From: Paracoccus saliphilus
GTDB taxonomy: Bacteria > Pseudomonadota > Alphaproteobacteria > Rhodobacterales > Rhodobacteraceae
Assembly: GCA_003255745.1 (NCBI GenBank)
Contig: QKYL01000110.1
Location: 1-64,000 of the forward strand
Length of the DNA: 64,000 bases
Direction of reading: 5' to 3'
The notes under the pieces were generated by a model. That model worked only from the letters and a program-made list of their open reading frames with translations, ran no database searches and was not told the DNA's origin. The first letter of the stretch is position 1; each line of letters starts with the position of its first letter. This document shows, one piece after another, positions 36,536 to 46,480 of the stretch. The translations under genes were made by a program, and so were the position numbers.

Positions 36536-37675
36536 TTACCTCGGCCTGTGGACATGGGCCGCCTGCACCAGACCAAAGCCCAGCATCAGGATCATCAGCG
36601 AGGTCCCCCCATAGCTGACCAGCGGCAGCGGCGAGCCCTTGGCCGGCAAAAGACCCATCACGGTCGCCATGTTGATTGCGAAATACAGAAAGAACGTGCC
36701 GCTGATGCCGATGGTGATCAGGCTGGCAAAACGGTCGCGGTTCGTCAAAGCCGAGTGCAGGCAAAAGCCCACGATCAGCATGTAAAGCATCAGCAGGGAA
36801 AAGGCGCCGATGAAGCCAAACTCCTCGGACAGGACCGTGAAGATGAAATCCGTGTGCTTTTCCGGCAGGAAGTTCAGCCGCGACTGCGACCCCTGCATGA
36901 AGCCGCGCCCCGACCATCCCCCCGATCCAAGCGCGATCTGGCTTTGAATGATGTTGTAGCCCGCACCCAAGGGATCGGCCGAGGGGTCCAGGAACGTGTC
37001 GATCCGGCGGAACTGATAGTCCTTGAGCAACTGCCAGTCGGTGCCGCGGCTTTTCATCACCGCCGCGATCAGCCCCACGCCCATGCCGATCACGATGCCG
37101 AAATACCACAAAGAGACACCGGCGGCGAACATCACGATGCCGCCCCCCGCGATCAGCATGATGGACGTCCCCAGGTCGGGCTGGATCAGCACCAGTGCGG
37201 TCGGCGCAACAATCAGAAGAACCGGGATCATCACCCAGATCGGCCTGGACACGCGGTGAAGGGGCAGCCAGTCGTAATAGGCCGCCAACAACAGAACCAG
37301 CGCGATCTTCATCAACTCTGACGGTTGAAGCCTGATCGGCCCCAGGTCTATCCAGCGCTGCGCCCCCATGCCGATCGTTCCGAACAGGTCAACGGCGATC
37401 AGCATCAGGAAGCAGACCACATAGGCCGCGACCGAAATCCCCCGCCAGAACCACATCGGCACAAAGGCCAGTCCCAGCATGATGACCATGCCGACGGCAA
37501 AGCGGTACATCTGCGGCTCGGCCCAGGTGTCCATCCGGCCACCCGCGACGGAATAAAGCATCAGGAACCCGATGCAGCAGACCGCCGCCACCAGGATGAC
37601 CAGCGGCCAGTTGATGTGCAGGATCTTGCGAAAGCCGGTGGGAACCTGGGCAACCTGATAATCGAGATAGGACAT
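36536..37675 (-). CDS. rodA: Rod shape-determining peptidoglycan glycosyltransferase
   Basis: A 379-residue SEDS-family membrane enzyme that polymerises lipid II into glycan strands together with PBP2. Ten helices are evident. Family motifs: GAQRWIDLGPIRLQPSELMKIALVLLLAAYY near residues 104-134, LVLIQPDLGTSIMLIAGGG near 160-178 (with the catalytic Asp in the Q-P-D-x-G loop) and LPLVSYGGTSLMILMLGFGL near 349-368. The region GYNIIQSQIALGSGGWSGRGF near 235-255 is standard. Its start is 9 bases from the mrdA stop, and the next gene follows four bases after its end. Confidence 0.96.
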   Translation of the reverse strand: MSYLDYQVAQVPTGFRKILHINWPLVILVAAVCCIGFLMLYSVAGGRMDTWAEPQMYRFAVGMVIMLGLAFVPMWFWRGISVAAYVVCFLMLIAVDLFGTIGMGAQRWIDLGPIRLQPSELMKIALVLLLAAYYDWLPLHRVSRPIWVMIPVLLIVAPTALVLIQPDLGTSIMLIAGGGIVMFAAGVSLWYFGIVIGMGVGLIAAVMKSRGTDWQLLKDYQFRRIDTFLDPSADPLGAGYNIIQSQIALGSGGWSGRGFMQGSQSRLNFLPEKHTDFIFTVLSEEFGFIGAFSLLMLYMLIVGFCLHSALTNRDRFASLITIGISGTFFLYFAINMATVMGLLPAKGSPLPLVSYGGTSLMILMLGFGLVQAAHVHRPR

Positions 37676-37684
37676 CAGGCGACC

Positions 37685-39631
37685 TCAGGCGCGGCTGCGG
37701 CCCGGGCGCGCGGCCTCGGGCGTGAAAAGCTGCATCGCCTCGTGGCGCTCCTCCAACGCGGCGCGCTGATCGGCGGGGACGGCATCTTGCGGCGGCAGGC
37801 CGTTGTTCAGCGCGAAGAGCAGGATGTCGCGCGCAACGGGGGCCGCCACGGCCGAGCCGCCGCCCCCGTGTTCCACCACCACCGAAACCGCATAGCGGGG
37901 TGCATCGAAGGGCGCATAACAGACGAACAGCGCGTGGTCACGCCGTTCCCAAGGCAGTTGGTCGTTGGAAATGACGCCCCGCGCGCGTTCGGCGGCGGTG
38001 ATGTTGCGGACCTGGCTGGTCCCGGTCTTGCCGGCCATGCGCCAATCCTCGCGGGTGATGCGCGAACTGCGGGCCGTGCCGCGGCCGCCGTTCATCACCG
38101 CGTCCATTCCAAGCCGCGCCACCCGCAGCGAAGCCTCGGAGATGTCCAGTGGTGGATACTCCGCCACCGCCTGCCGCACCCCGTCGATCGAGCGGATCAG
38201 CTGCGGCTTGACCTCGCGCCCCGAGGCGATGCGGGCGGTCATCACCGCCAGTTGCAGCGGCGAGGCCAGCACATAGCCCTGCCCGATCGACGCGTTCAGG
38301 CTGTCGCCGATCTGCCAGGACTGGCCATAGCGGCTCATCTTCCATTCGCGGTCCGGGGCAATGCCGTCGGCCACTGCCGACATCGGCAGGTCGTGGCGGA
38401 CCCCCAGTCCCAGCTTGCGCGCCATGATGGCGATACGGTCAATACCCACGCGCTGCGCCAATTCATAGTAATAGACGTCACAACTTTCTTCGAGGCTCTT
38501 GACCGCGTCCACTGTCCCGTGCCCGCCGCGCCGCCAGCAATGGAAGCGCCGCCCGCCCAGCTCGGTATAGCCGGGGCAAAAGAAACGGCTGCCCGCATCG
38601 ATCACACCGGCCTCCAGCCCCGCCATCAGCGTGACCATCTTGAAGGTCGAGCCGGGGGGATAGACGCCCTGCACGGTCTTGTCGGCCAAGGGGCGGTGGT
38701 CATGATCCATCAGCGCCCGATATTCCGGGCTGGAAATGCCGCGCACGAACTTGTTCGGATCGAAGCTGGGCGAGGAGCAGATCGAGATCAGCTCTCCGCT
38801 CTGGCAGTCCATCACAACCGCCGCCGCACTTTCCTTGCCCATGCGCTGCGCGGCATAGTTCTGCAAGGCTGTGTCCAGGCTCAGCTGGACGGTTGCCCCC
38901 TGCTCGCCCTCCTGGCGGGACAGCTGGCGCATCTCGCGACCGGTGCTGTTCACCTCGACGCGCCGGGCGCCAGCCTTGCCGCGCAGGACCTCCTCCAGCC
39001 GCCCCTCGACGCCGATCTTTCCCAACTGGAAATCCGGCAGACGCAGGACCGGGTCAGGGTCCTCGATGCGCGACAGGTCGTAATCGCTGACCGGACCGAC
39101 ATAGCCCATGACATGCGCGAAATCGCCCGCACGCGGATAGGCGCGCGACAGGGCGGATTCCGGCGTCACCCCCGGCAGCGCGGGTGCATTAACGGCAATG
39201 GCACTGAACTGTTCCCACGTCAGACGGTCGGCCAGCACGATGGGGGTGATGGCGCTGCGCCTGGAAAATTCCTCCAGAAGCTCTGCGATCCGCTCCTCGC
39301 TCATCGGGATCAGCTGCGACAGGCGGCGCAGGACACCCTCGACGTCGCCCCCCGCCTCTTCGCGGGTCAGGGTAACGCGATAGTTCTGTTCGTTCCCCGC
39401 AATGATCAACCCGTTGCGGTCCAGGATCAGCCCGCGCGACGGCGGCAGCAGCCGGATCTTGATCGAGTTGCCGTCGGCCAGCATCCGGTATTCTTCGGCA
39501 TGGTCCAACTGCATCGATCGCAGCTTCAGCGCCAGCGTGGTGACGACGGCGACCTGCACCCCCGCCAGCAGCACCACGCGGCGGGTGATCTGGCGGCTGC
39601 TGTCCAGGATCTCGCGTTGCGATTTCTTCAT
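37685..39631 (-). CDS. mrdA: Penicillin-binding protein 2
   Basis: A 648-residue transpeptidase that cross-links peptidoglycan during elongation, the partner of RodA. One N-terminal membrane helix (about residues 19-37) is followed by the dimerisation region with SRGLILDRNGLIIAGNEQ near 65-82. The catalytic serine motif S-T-F-K is in GVYPPGSTFKMVTLMAG near 324-340, the KTG motif in MAGKTGTSQV near 533-542. Both are intact. The order mreB-mreC-mreD-mrdA-rodA is the classical rod-shape operon. Confidence 0.96.
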   Translation of the reverse strand: MKKSQREILDSSRQITRRVVLLAGVQVAVVTTLALKLRSMQLDHAEEYRMLADGNSIKIRLLPPSRGLILDRNGLIIAGNEQNYRVTLTREEAGGDVEGVLRRLSQLIPMSEERIAELLEEFSRRSAITPIVLADRLTWEQFSAIAVNAPALPGVTPESALSRAYPRAGDFAHVMGYVGPVSDYDLSRIEDPDPVLRLPDFQLGKIGVEGRLEEVLRGKAGARRVEVNSTGREMRQLSRQEGEQGATVQLSLDTALQNYAAQRMGKESAAAVVMDCQSGELISICSSPSFDPNKFVRGISSPEYRALMDHDHRPLADKTVQGVYPPGSTFKMVTLMAGLEAGVIDAGSRFFCPGYTELGGRRFHCWRRGGHGTVDAVKSLEESCDVYYYELAQRVGIDRIAIMARKLGLGVRHDLPMSAVADGIAPDREWKMSRYGQSWQIGDSLNASIGQGYVLASPLQLAVMTARIASGREVKPQLIRSIDGVRQAVAEYPPLDISEASLRVARLGMDAVMNGGRGTARSSRITREDWRMAGKTGTSQVRNITAAERARGVISNDQLPWERRDHALFVCYAPFDAPRYAVSVVVEHGGGGSAVAAPVARDILLFALNNGLPPQDAVPADQRAALEERHEAMQLFTPEAARPGRSRA

Positions 39632-39646
39632 GTGCTGCCCCTTGCC

Positions 39647-40168
39647 CTATGCGGCTTCGCCGTGGCCGATGCGACGTAGCCCGATCAGCCAGCGTGCGCC
39701 GAAGACCACGGCCGGATAAGCCGCCACCGTTGCCAGATATTGCAGGATCACCTGCCCAAGTGCCGCGACCGGTACCACGAACAGGATCTGGACAATCCGA
39801 TAGCCCAGCATCATCAGCCCGATCAACATGGCGACCTGCAGCCATTCAACCATGAATGGCTGGTCGCGCCAACGGGGCTCGCGGGCCCGTGCGGCCTCGG
39901 ACCCGATCAGCACAACAGCGGTCCACAGACCAAGCGGCCGCAACAGCAGGACGTCCTCGATCAGCACGACCAGCAGGATGACCGGCGCCGCCAGCTGGTC
40001 GGGACGGCGCAGCACCCAGGCCAGAATCAGCGCCAGCCCCAGATCCGGTCCGGGCCAGCCCATGATTCCTTCCGACAAGGGCAGCAGACGGATGAACAGC
40101 AGCAGCATGGCCAAAGCCAAGAACACGATCGTGGCGATGATCTGGTCCCGGTGCGGCATCTGGATCAT
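39647..40168 (-). CDS. mreD: Rod shape-determining protein MreD
   Basis: A 173-residue integral membrane protein with about five helices, beginning IATIVFLALAMLLLFIRLLPL. It is part of the elongasome and links the MreB filaments to peptidoglycan enzymes. Sequence conservation in this family is low, so the call rests on size, membrane topology, PGPDLGLALILAWVLRRPD near residues 39-57, and position between mreC and mrdA. Its ATG overlaps the mreC stop by four bases. Confidence 0.9.
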   Translation of the reverse strand: MIQMPHRDQIIATIVFLALAMLLLFIRLLPLSEGIMGWPGPDLGLALILAWVLRRPDQLAAPVILLVVLIEDVLLLRPLGLWTAVVLIGSEAARAREPRWRDQPFMVEWLQVAMLIGLMMLGYRIVQILFVVPVAALGQVILQYLATVAAYPAVVFGARWLIGLRRIGHGEAA

Positions 40169-41103
40169 GGCGCGGTGCCGGGGTCCAGCGGGTCCGTCGC
40201 GGCGGCGGCCTCGACGGGGGATGCGGGCAACTGGGGGCCCATGGGACCCTTTTGGTCGGCCCGGATGACGGCGCCGGCCTCGGCCACGGCCTCGGCGGGG
40301 TGCGACCGCAGGACCCGCAGGAACTCCAGCCGGCCATAATCGGCGGCCATGCGCAGGCGCATCCGGCCATCGGTGCCTTGCGCGACCTGGCCAACCAGCA
40401 GGCCCGGCGGGAAGACGCCGCCATCGCCCGAGGTGACAACCCGATCGCCAGGCCGGACATTGTCGCCCGTTTCGATGAACTCCAGCAGCGGCAGGGGCGT
40501 ATTATCCCCGGTCAGCAGCGCACGTTCCCCGGTCGGCTGCACCGTCACCGGCAACCGCGACGACGGATCGGTCATCAGCAGAACCCGGCTGGTGCGGCTT
40601 CCCACGCCCGAAATGCGCCCTACCAGCCCCAGCCCATCCATCGTGGCCCAGCCTTCGACGATCCCGTCCTGCGCCCCCACGTTCAGCAAAACCGACTGCC
40701 GGAAGGCCGATCCGCTGTCGACCATGACCACTCCGGTGACGCTGGTCAGCGCGGGATCGATGCGCACGTTGTTCTGGGCCAAGAGCTTGGAGTTCTCCTG
40801 CTCCAGCTGGACGGCAGCTTCCTTCCAGGCGGACATGCGCTGCAATTCACGGCGCAGCTCCTGGTTCTGCTCATAAAGGCGGGCATAGCTCTGGAAGCCC
40901 GCGACCATCTGCGTGACGCGGGTGACCGGCAGCAGCGCCCATTCGAAACGGGGCACGATCCGGTCGATCATCGCCGTGCGCATCTGTTCGGCACGGGGGC
41001 TGTCGATGCGCCAGAACAGGAACAGCACCAACAGCACAAGCGCCATCAGCGCGATCAGGACGCGCCGGACGGGGGTGGCGAAATCGGGGCCCTTGCGCGC
41101 CAT
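40165..41103 (-). CDS. mreC: Rod shape-determining protein MreC
   Basis: A 312-residue periplasmic scaffold of the elongasome with a cytoplasmic tail, one membrane helix (about residues 14-34, VLIALMALVLLVLFLFW), a coiled coil near 70-110 (YEQNQELRRELQRMSAWKEAAVQLEQENSKLLA) and two beta-barrel lobes containing GAQDGIVEGWATMDGLGLVGRISGV near 140-165 and GDRVVTSGDGGVFPPGLLVGQV near 230-252. MARKGPDFATP is taken as the start because GGGAGGCCGCCAGA stands before it. The C-terminus is an acidic/proline tail. Overlaps mreD by four bases. Confidence 0.95.
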   Translation of the reverse strand: MARKGPDFATPVRRVLIALMALVLLVLFLFWRIDSPRAEQMRTAMIDRIVPRFEWALLPVTRVTQMVAGFQSYARLYEQNQELRRELQRMSAWKEAAVQLEQENSKLLAQNNVRIDPALTSVTGVVMVDSGSAFRQSVLLNVGAQDGIVEGWATMDGLGLVGRISGVGSRTSRVLLMTDPSSRLPVTVQPTGERALLTGDNTPLPLLEFIETGDNVRPGDRVVTSGDGGVFPPGLLVGQVAQGTDGRMRLRMAADYGRLEFLRVLRSHPAEAVAEAGAVIRADQKGPMGPQLPASPVEAAAATDPLDPGTAP

Positions 41104-41128
41104 TCTGGCGGCCTCCCGCGTTCTTCTG

Positions 41129-42244
<1,116 letters not shown>

Positions 42245-42258
42245 TCAGGCGTTGCCCC

Positions 42259-42287
42259 GTATAGAGCGGGACGTCCCACCCGGAAAG
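42259..42287 (-). promoter_or_regulatory. mreB operon promoter candidate
   Basis: On the minus strand CTTTCC (42287-42282), a 17-base spacer and CTATAC (42264-42259). The spacer contains the palindrome GGGACGTCCC. It lies between the leuA terminator and mreB. Confidence 0.4.
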
Positions 42288-42303
42288 CCCCGATGCACGG
42301 CCG

Positions 42304-42328
42304 CGCCAGCAATCGCAGGTTGCTGGCG
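42304..42328. repeat. Hairpin between leuA terminator and mreB promoter
   Basis: A perfect nine-base-pair stem (42304-42312 with 42320-42328) and seven-base loop. It follows the main leuA hairpin, so it may act as a back-up stop or protect the leuA message end. Confidence 0.45.
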
Positions 42329-42337
42329 TCCAAAGAA

Positions 42338-42369
42338 CAACAGCGGCGGGATGTGCCTCGCCGCTGTTG
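42338..42369 (-). terminator. leuA terminator
   Basis: A perfect 11-base-pair stem (42338-42348 with 42359-42369) with a ten-base loop, eight bases after the leuA stop. Downstream on the minus strand the RNA continues TTCTTTG, a short U-rich tail. Confidence 0.75.
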
Positions 42370-42376
42370 CCCGATT

Positions 42377-43939
42377 TCAGTGCGAATACATGCTGATCTG
42401 CTTGGAGTCGCTGTCGCGGCCGGTCATCGCGCGGCGCAGGATCAGCCGGTTCAGCGCGCCCACATAGGCCTTGACCGAGGCTAGGATCGTATCGGTGTCG
42501 GCCGCCTGGCCGGTGACGATGCGGCCATCCTCCTCCATCCGGACGCTGACCGTGGCCTGGGCATCGGTGCCCTCGGTCACGGCATGCACCTGATACAGCT
42601 GCAGCCGGGCGGCATGGGGAAAGATCTCCTTCACCGCGTTGAAGCACGCATCCACCGGACCGTCGCCGGTCGTCTCGGCGCGCTTTTCCACGCCGTCCAC
42701 GATCATCGTCAGGTCAGCCGACTGGCCGTCGCTGCCGCAGATCACGCGCAGATGCTTGACCTGCAGGTGATCGCTGTCGGTGTTGGCGGCGGCATCCTGG
42801 ACCAGCGCCACGATGTCGTCGTCATAAACCTCCTTCTTGCGATCGGCCAAGGCCTTGAACCGCACGAAGATGTCCTTCAGCTGGTTGTCCCCGACCTCGT
42901 ACCCCAGATCGGCCAGCTTGGCGCGCAGGGCGGCGCGGCCGGAATGCTTGCCCATGGCGATGTTGTTCTCGGTCAGGCCGATATCGGCCGGGCGCATGAT
43001 CTCAAACGTCTCGACATTCTTCAGCACGCCGTCCTGGTGAATGCCGCTTTCGTGCAGAAAGGCGTTCTTGCCCACGATGGCCTTGTTGAACTGTACCGGA
43101 AAGCCCGACACCGCCGCCACGCGGCGGGAAATGCCGATGATCTTGGTCGTGTCGATGCCGGTCTGATAAGGCATGATGTCATTCCTGACCCGCATCGCCA
43201 TCACCACCTCCTCCAGCGCCGTGTTGCCGGCGCGTTCGCCCAGGCCGTTGATCGTGCATTCGATCTGGCGCGCGCCCGCCTCGACCGCGGCCAGGGCGTT
43301 GGCAGTCGCCATGCCCAGGTCGTTATGGCAATGCGTGGCAAAGACGATCTCGTCCGCGCCCGGCACCCGTTCCAGCAGCATCGCGATCAAGGCGGCGCTT
43401 TCGCGCGGCGCGGTATAACCCACGGTGTCGGGGATGTTGATCGTCGTCGCGCCGGCCTTGATGGCGATTTCCACCACGCGGCACAGGTAATCGTGTTCGG
43501 TCCGCGTCGCGTCCATGGGCGACCACTGCACGTTGTCGCACAGGTTGCGGGCATGGGTCACCGTCTGGTGGATGCGGTCCGCCATCTGGTCCATGTCCAG
43601 GTTCGGGATTGCCCGGTGCAGGGGCGACGTGCCGATGAAGGTGTGGATGCGCGGGCGGCGGGCGTGCTTGACGGCTTCCCAGCAGCGGTCGATGTCGGGC
43701 AGCTGCGCGCGGGCCAGGCCGCAGATCACGCTGTGCTGCGCCTGGCGCGCGATTTCGCTGACGGCGGCGAAATCACCCTCCGAAGCGATGGGAAAGCCCG
43801 CCTCGATGATGTCCACGCCCATCTCGTCCAGCATCTGGGCGATCTCCAGCTTTTCAGCATGGGACATGGTGGCGCCGGGCGACTGTTCGCCGTCGCGGAG
43901 CGTGGTGTCAAAGATCACGACGCGGTTCTGATCGGTCAT
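42377..43939 (-). CDS. leuA: 2-isopropylmalate synthase
   Basis: A 520-residue enzyme that condenses acetyl-CoA with 2-ketoisovalerate, the first step of leucine synthesis. The catalytic barrel begins VVIFDTTLRDGEQSPGATM near residues 7-25 with the metal/substrate Arg-Asp pair, and HCHNDLGMATANALAAVEAGARQIECTINGLGERAGNTALEEVV near 205-248 supplies metal-binding His residues and the glycine loop. The C-terminal LeuA dimer domain (about 390-510) holds the leucine feedback site. Length is that of the LeuA type 1 family. It is preceded by a leader peptide rich in leucine and two exclusive hairpins, so control by attenuation is very likely. Its ribosome-site leader matches that of argF. Confidence 0.97.
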   Translation of the reverse strand: MTDQNRVVIFDTTLRDGEQSPGATMSHAEKLEIAQMLDEMGVDIIEAGFPIASEGDFAAVSEIARQAQHSVICGLARAQLPDIDRCWEAVKHARRPRIHTFIGTSPLHRAIPNLDMDQMADRIHQTVTHARNLCDNVQWSPMDATRTEHDYLCRVVEIAIKAGATTINIPDTVGYTAPRESAALIAMLLERVPGADEIVFATHCHNDLGMATANALAAVEAGARQIECTINGLGERAGNTALEEVVMAMRVRNDIMPYQTGIDTTKIIGISRRVAAVSGFPVQFNKAIVGKNAFLHESGIHQDGVLKNVETFEIMRPADIGLTENNIAMGKHSGRAALRAKLADLGYEVGDNQLKDIFVRFKALADRKKEVYDDDIVALVQDAAANTDSDHLQVKHLRVICGSDGQSADLTMIVDGVEKRAETTGDGPVDACFNAVKEIFPHAARLQLYQVHAVTEGTDAQATVSVRMEEDGRIVTGQAADTDTILASVKAYVGALNRLILRRAMTGRDSDSKQISMYSH

Positions 43940-43972
43940 CTGTCTGTCTTTCTTACGATGTCTTGCCGAGGG

Positions 43973-44018
43973 TCCGGGCGCTGACCTGACTGAGCGGCGG
44001 CCCGGAAGACCCGCTCAG
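43973..44018 (-). promoter_or_regulatory. leuA attenuator: two mutually exclusive hairpins
   Basis: Hairpin A pairs CTGAGCGG (44018-44011 on the minus strand) with CCGCTCAG (43997-43990). Hairpin B pairs TCCGGGC (44006-44000) with GCCCGGA (43979-43973). Each hairpin's loop contains one arm of the other, so only one can form. The 5' arm of A overlaps the stop codon of the leader peptide. A ribosome reaching the stop would block A and allow B; one stalled at the Leu codons would leave A free. There is no U-run after B, so it may act with Rho or on translation. Structures seen; mechanism inferred. Confidence 0.6.
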
Positions 44019-44113
44019 CGCAGCGTAAGAAGCAGCAGACCGCGGAGATGCACGGCCAGGCGCGCACCATGGGGTGCGGTCGTGGCAGGGGCGATATGGC
44101 GCATCCGAGTCAT
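44015..44113 (-). CDS. leuL: leu leader peptide
   Basis: A 32-residue open reading frame ends 76 bases before the leuA ATG. Near its end are four leucine codons in a row followed by Thr-Leu-Arg-stop (GLLLLTLR; codons CTG CTG CTT CTT ACG CTG CGC TGA), seven leucines in total. It matches the form of leucine attenuation leaders in proteobacteria: short, leucine-rich near the end, and overlapping the first RNA hairpin. The ATG at 44113 has no strong ribosome site; the in-frame ATG at 44104 is an alternative start. No protein function is expected; translation speed is the signal. Confidence 0.7.
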   Translation of the reverse strand: MTRMRHIAPATTAPHGARLAVHLRGLLLLTLR

Positions 44114-44332
44114 GGCGGCGACTATGCCGTCCCGGCGCCTGCTTGAAAAGACCAAACCGTCATGTTGCGGGACTGCGTCAGGACGGGGCAGCCGCGCACC
44201 CGTCAGGGGCAATGGCGCATCACCGGGCGGACATCGGAATTGTAGCGACACATTTTTGCTGGTCCTGAACCTGTCGCGTGCCTATCCTTTCCGCACCGGA
44301 ACCACCAACGATAAGCAACAGATGGGGGCACA

Positions 44333-44767
44333 ATGTCACGCAAGATCGTCGTCGGGTTCGACGGCAGCGAAGCGTCGTTACGGGCGCTCGACTTCGCCAT
44401 CACCCGGGCTCAGGCACAGGGCGACAATATCCTGATCGCCCATGTGTTGGAATGGTCGCCCTACAGCTTTCTGACGCCAAGCGAGGTCGAGGAACGCCAC
44501 CGCCGCCGCACCCAGGAACTGCAGCGTGCCGAGACGGCGATCCTGACCCCGGTGGTCAAGCGCGTGGAAGAGGCGGGTATCCCCGTGGCCACCACGCTGC
44601 GCTATGGCCATATCGCCGAAACGCTGTGCCGGATCGCCAAGGACGAGGGCGCCGCGATGATCTTCATCGGTCGCATGGGCGATTCGGGCTTTGCCTCGCG
44701 TATCTTCGGGTCCGTCGCGGCCACGCTGGCGCAGGTCGCGCCGGTCCCCGTGGTCATCGTGCCATGA
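44333..44767 (+). CDS. Universal stress protein (UspA family)
   Basis: A 144-residue single-domain UspA-family protein. The start [22 protein letters not shown] and the C-terminal ATP-binding pattern [31 protein letters not shown] (G-2x-G-9x-G-S) are typical of ATP-binding members. Role unknown, usually linked to starvation or osmotic stress. A sodium-coupled amino-acid symporter gene follows after 35 bases, so the two are probably one operon; the pairing of a Usp with a transporter is common and suggests modulation of transport. It diverges from the leu leader. Confidence 0.9.
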   Translation: MSRKIVVGFDGSEASLRALDFAITRAQAQGDNILIAHVLEWSPYSFLTPSEVEERHRRRTQELQRAETAILTPVVKRVEEAGIPVATTLRYGHIAETLCRIAKDEGAAMIFIGRMGDSGFASRIFGSVAATLAQVAPVPVVIVP

Positions 44768-44802
44768 CCCGCCGCGCCCCCAGATCAACAGGAACAAGAA
44801 CA

Positions 44803-46347
44803 ATGAAACAACATTGGAACGCGCCGGCGATTGCGGCGCTGGCGACGGGCCTTGCCGCCGCGCCCGCCGCGGCGCAGGGCATCGACGAGACGGTGAACCA
44901 GGTCTTTGCCAATTCGACGGGCTGGTTCGTCAGCCTGATCTTTTCCAACTTTCCGGGCACCAGCTTTCCCTGGATCGTCGGCTGGCTGGTTATCGCCGCA
45001 ACCGTCTTCACCCTTTACTTTGGCTTTGTCCAGTTCCGCGCCTTCGGCCATTCAATCGCGCTGGTGCGGGGCGATTATTCCGACCCCAACGACGCGGGCG
45101 AAGTCAGCCACTTCCAGGCGCTGACCACGGCGCTGTCGGGAACGGTGGGCCTGGGCAACATCGCGGGCGTTGCGGTGGCCATCGGCATCGGCGGTCCGGG
45201 CGCGACCTTCTGGATGATCCTGGCCGGCCTTCTGGGCATGGCCTCCAAGTTCACCGAATGCACGCTTGGCGTGAAATACCGCAACGAATATGCCGACGGC
45301 ACCGTCTCGGGCGGGCCGATGTACTACATGACCAAGGGCTTTGCCGAACGGGGCCTGCCGGGCGGCAAGTTCCTGGCCGTGATGTTCGCGATCTTCTGCA
45401 TCCTGGGCAGCTTCGGCGGCGGCAACATGTTCCAGGCCAACCAGGCCCATGCGCAGATCATCAACGTCGTGGGCGATTATCCGGGCTGGATCACCGGCGT
45501 GGTCATGGCGGTCATCGTCTTTCTGGTCATCGTGGGGGGCCTGAAATCCATCGCCCGCGTGACGGAAAAGATCGTTCCCTTCATGGCCGCGCTTTACGTC
45601 ATCACGGCGCTGATCATCATCGCCATGAACTATGACATGATCGGAGAGGCCTTCCGGCAGATCTTCGTTGGCGCCTTCACCAATGACGGCGTGGTCGGCG
45701 GGGCCATCGGCGCGCTGATCCAGGGTTTCCGCCGCGCGGCCTTTTCGAACGAGGCGGGCGTGGGTTCCGCCGCCATCGCCCACAGCGCCGTGCGCACCAA
45801 GGAGCCGGTGACCGAGGGCTTCGTCTCGCTGCTGGAGCCGTTCATCGACACGGTCGTGATCTGCACCATGACCGCGCTGGTCATCATCATCACGGGCCAG
45901 TTGGTCGCCGACCCCACCACCGGCCTGTTCGTGCTGAACGAAGCCGGCACCCAGATCCAGACCGTCACCGGCAACAGCGGCGTTGCGCTGACCTCGGACG
46001 CGTTCAGCAGCGCCTTTGGCTGGTTCCGTTACATCCTGGTGCTGGCGGTGGTGCTGTTCGCCTTCTCGACGATGATCTCGTGGAGCTATTACGGCCTGAA
46101 GGCCTGGACCTTCCTGTTCGGCGAAGGCCAGACGAAGGAGCTGATCTTCAAGGTCATCTTCTGCCTCTTCGTGGTCATCGGCGCCTCGGCTGGCCTGGGC
46201 CCGGTCATCGACTTCTCGGATGCGGCGATCTTTGCCATGGCGGTCGTGAACATCATCGCGCTGTACCTGCTGATGCCGATCGTGAAGGCCGAGATGAACA
46301 GTTATCTGTCGCGGCTGAACTCTGGGCAGATCCGCAAGTACGAATAA
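44803..46347 (+). CDS. Alanine/glycine:cation symporter family protein
   Basis: A 514-residue AGCS/AlsT-type sodium symporter with about eleven helices. The opening ([25 protein letters not shown]) looks like a cleaved signal or first helix. Family motifs: [40 protein letters not shown] near residues 99-138, [11 protein letters not shown] near 167-177, and [42 protein letters not shown] near 308-350 with the conserved N-E-A-G-x-G-S core. Likely substrates are alanine or glycine with Na+ or H+. A strong terminator follows. Confidence 0.92.
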   Translation: MKQHWNAPAIAALATGLAAAPAAAQGIDETVNQVFANSTGWFVSLIFSNFPGTSFPWIVGWLVIAATVFTLYFGFVQFRAFGHSIALVRGDYSDPNDAGEVSHFQALTTALSGTVGLGNIAGVAVAIGIGGPGATFWMILAGLLGMASKFTECTLGVKYRNEYADGTVSGGPMYYMTKGFAERGLPGGKFLAVMFAIFCILGSFGGGNMFQANQAHAQIINVVGDYPGWITGVVMAVIVFLVIVGGLKSIARVTEKIVPFMAALYVITALIIIAMNYDMIGEAFRQIFVGAFTNDGVVGGAIGALIQGFRRAAFSNEAGVGSAAIAHSAVRTKEPVTEGFVSLLEPFIDTVVICTMTALVIIITGQLVADPTTGLFVLNEAGTQIQTVTGNSGVALTSDAFSSAFGWFRYILVLAVVLFAFSTMISWSYYGLKAWTFLFGEGQTKELIFKVIFCLFVVIGASAGLGPVIDFSDAAIFAMAVVNIIALYLLMPIVKAEMNSYLSRLNSGQIRKYE

Positions 46348-46371
46348 GCCGTTCCAACCGTTGCTCCCAAG

Positions 46372-46403
46372 GGGGCGGGCGCCATCTGCGCCCGCCCCTT
46401 TTT
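46372..46403 (+). terminator. Rho-independent terminator after the AGCS symporter gene
   Basis: Eleven perfect base pairs (46372-46382 with 46388-46398), five-base loop and TTTTT tail, 24 bases after the stop. Confidence 0.9.
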
Positions 46404-46480
46404 CATGCCTTTTGGCGGTTTCCGTTCCCTGCATTCTGTGCAACGAGGCCCGGGCTCAAGATCGCCAAGGAAGACCCGCC

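Noticed and set aside
37325..39679. A 784-residue open frame on the plus strand
   Set aside because: Antisense to mrdA and the start of rodA; composition is typical of a shadow frame.
44278..44802. Upstream extension of the AGCS symporter frame
   Set aside because: It crosses the usp gene in another frame. The ATG at 44803 starts a normal family N-terminus.
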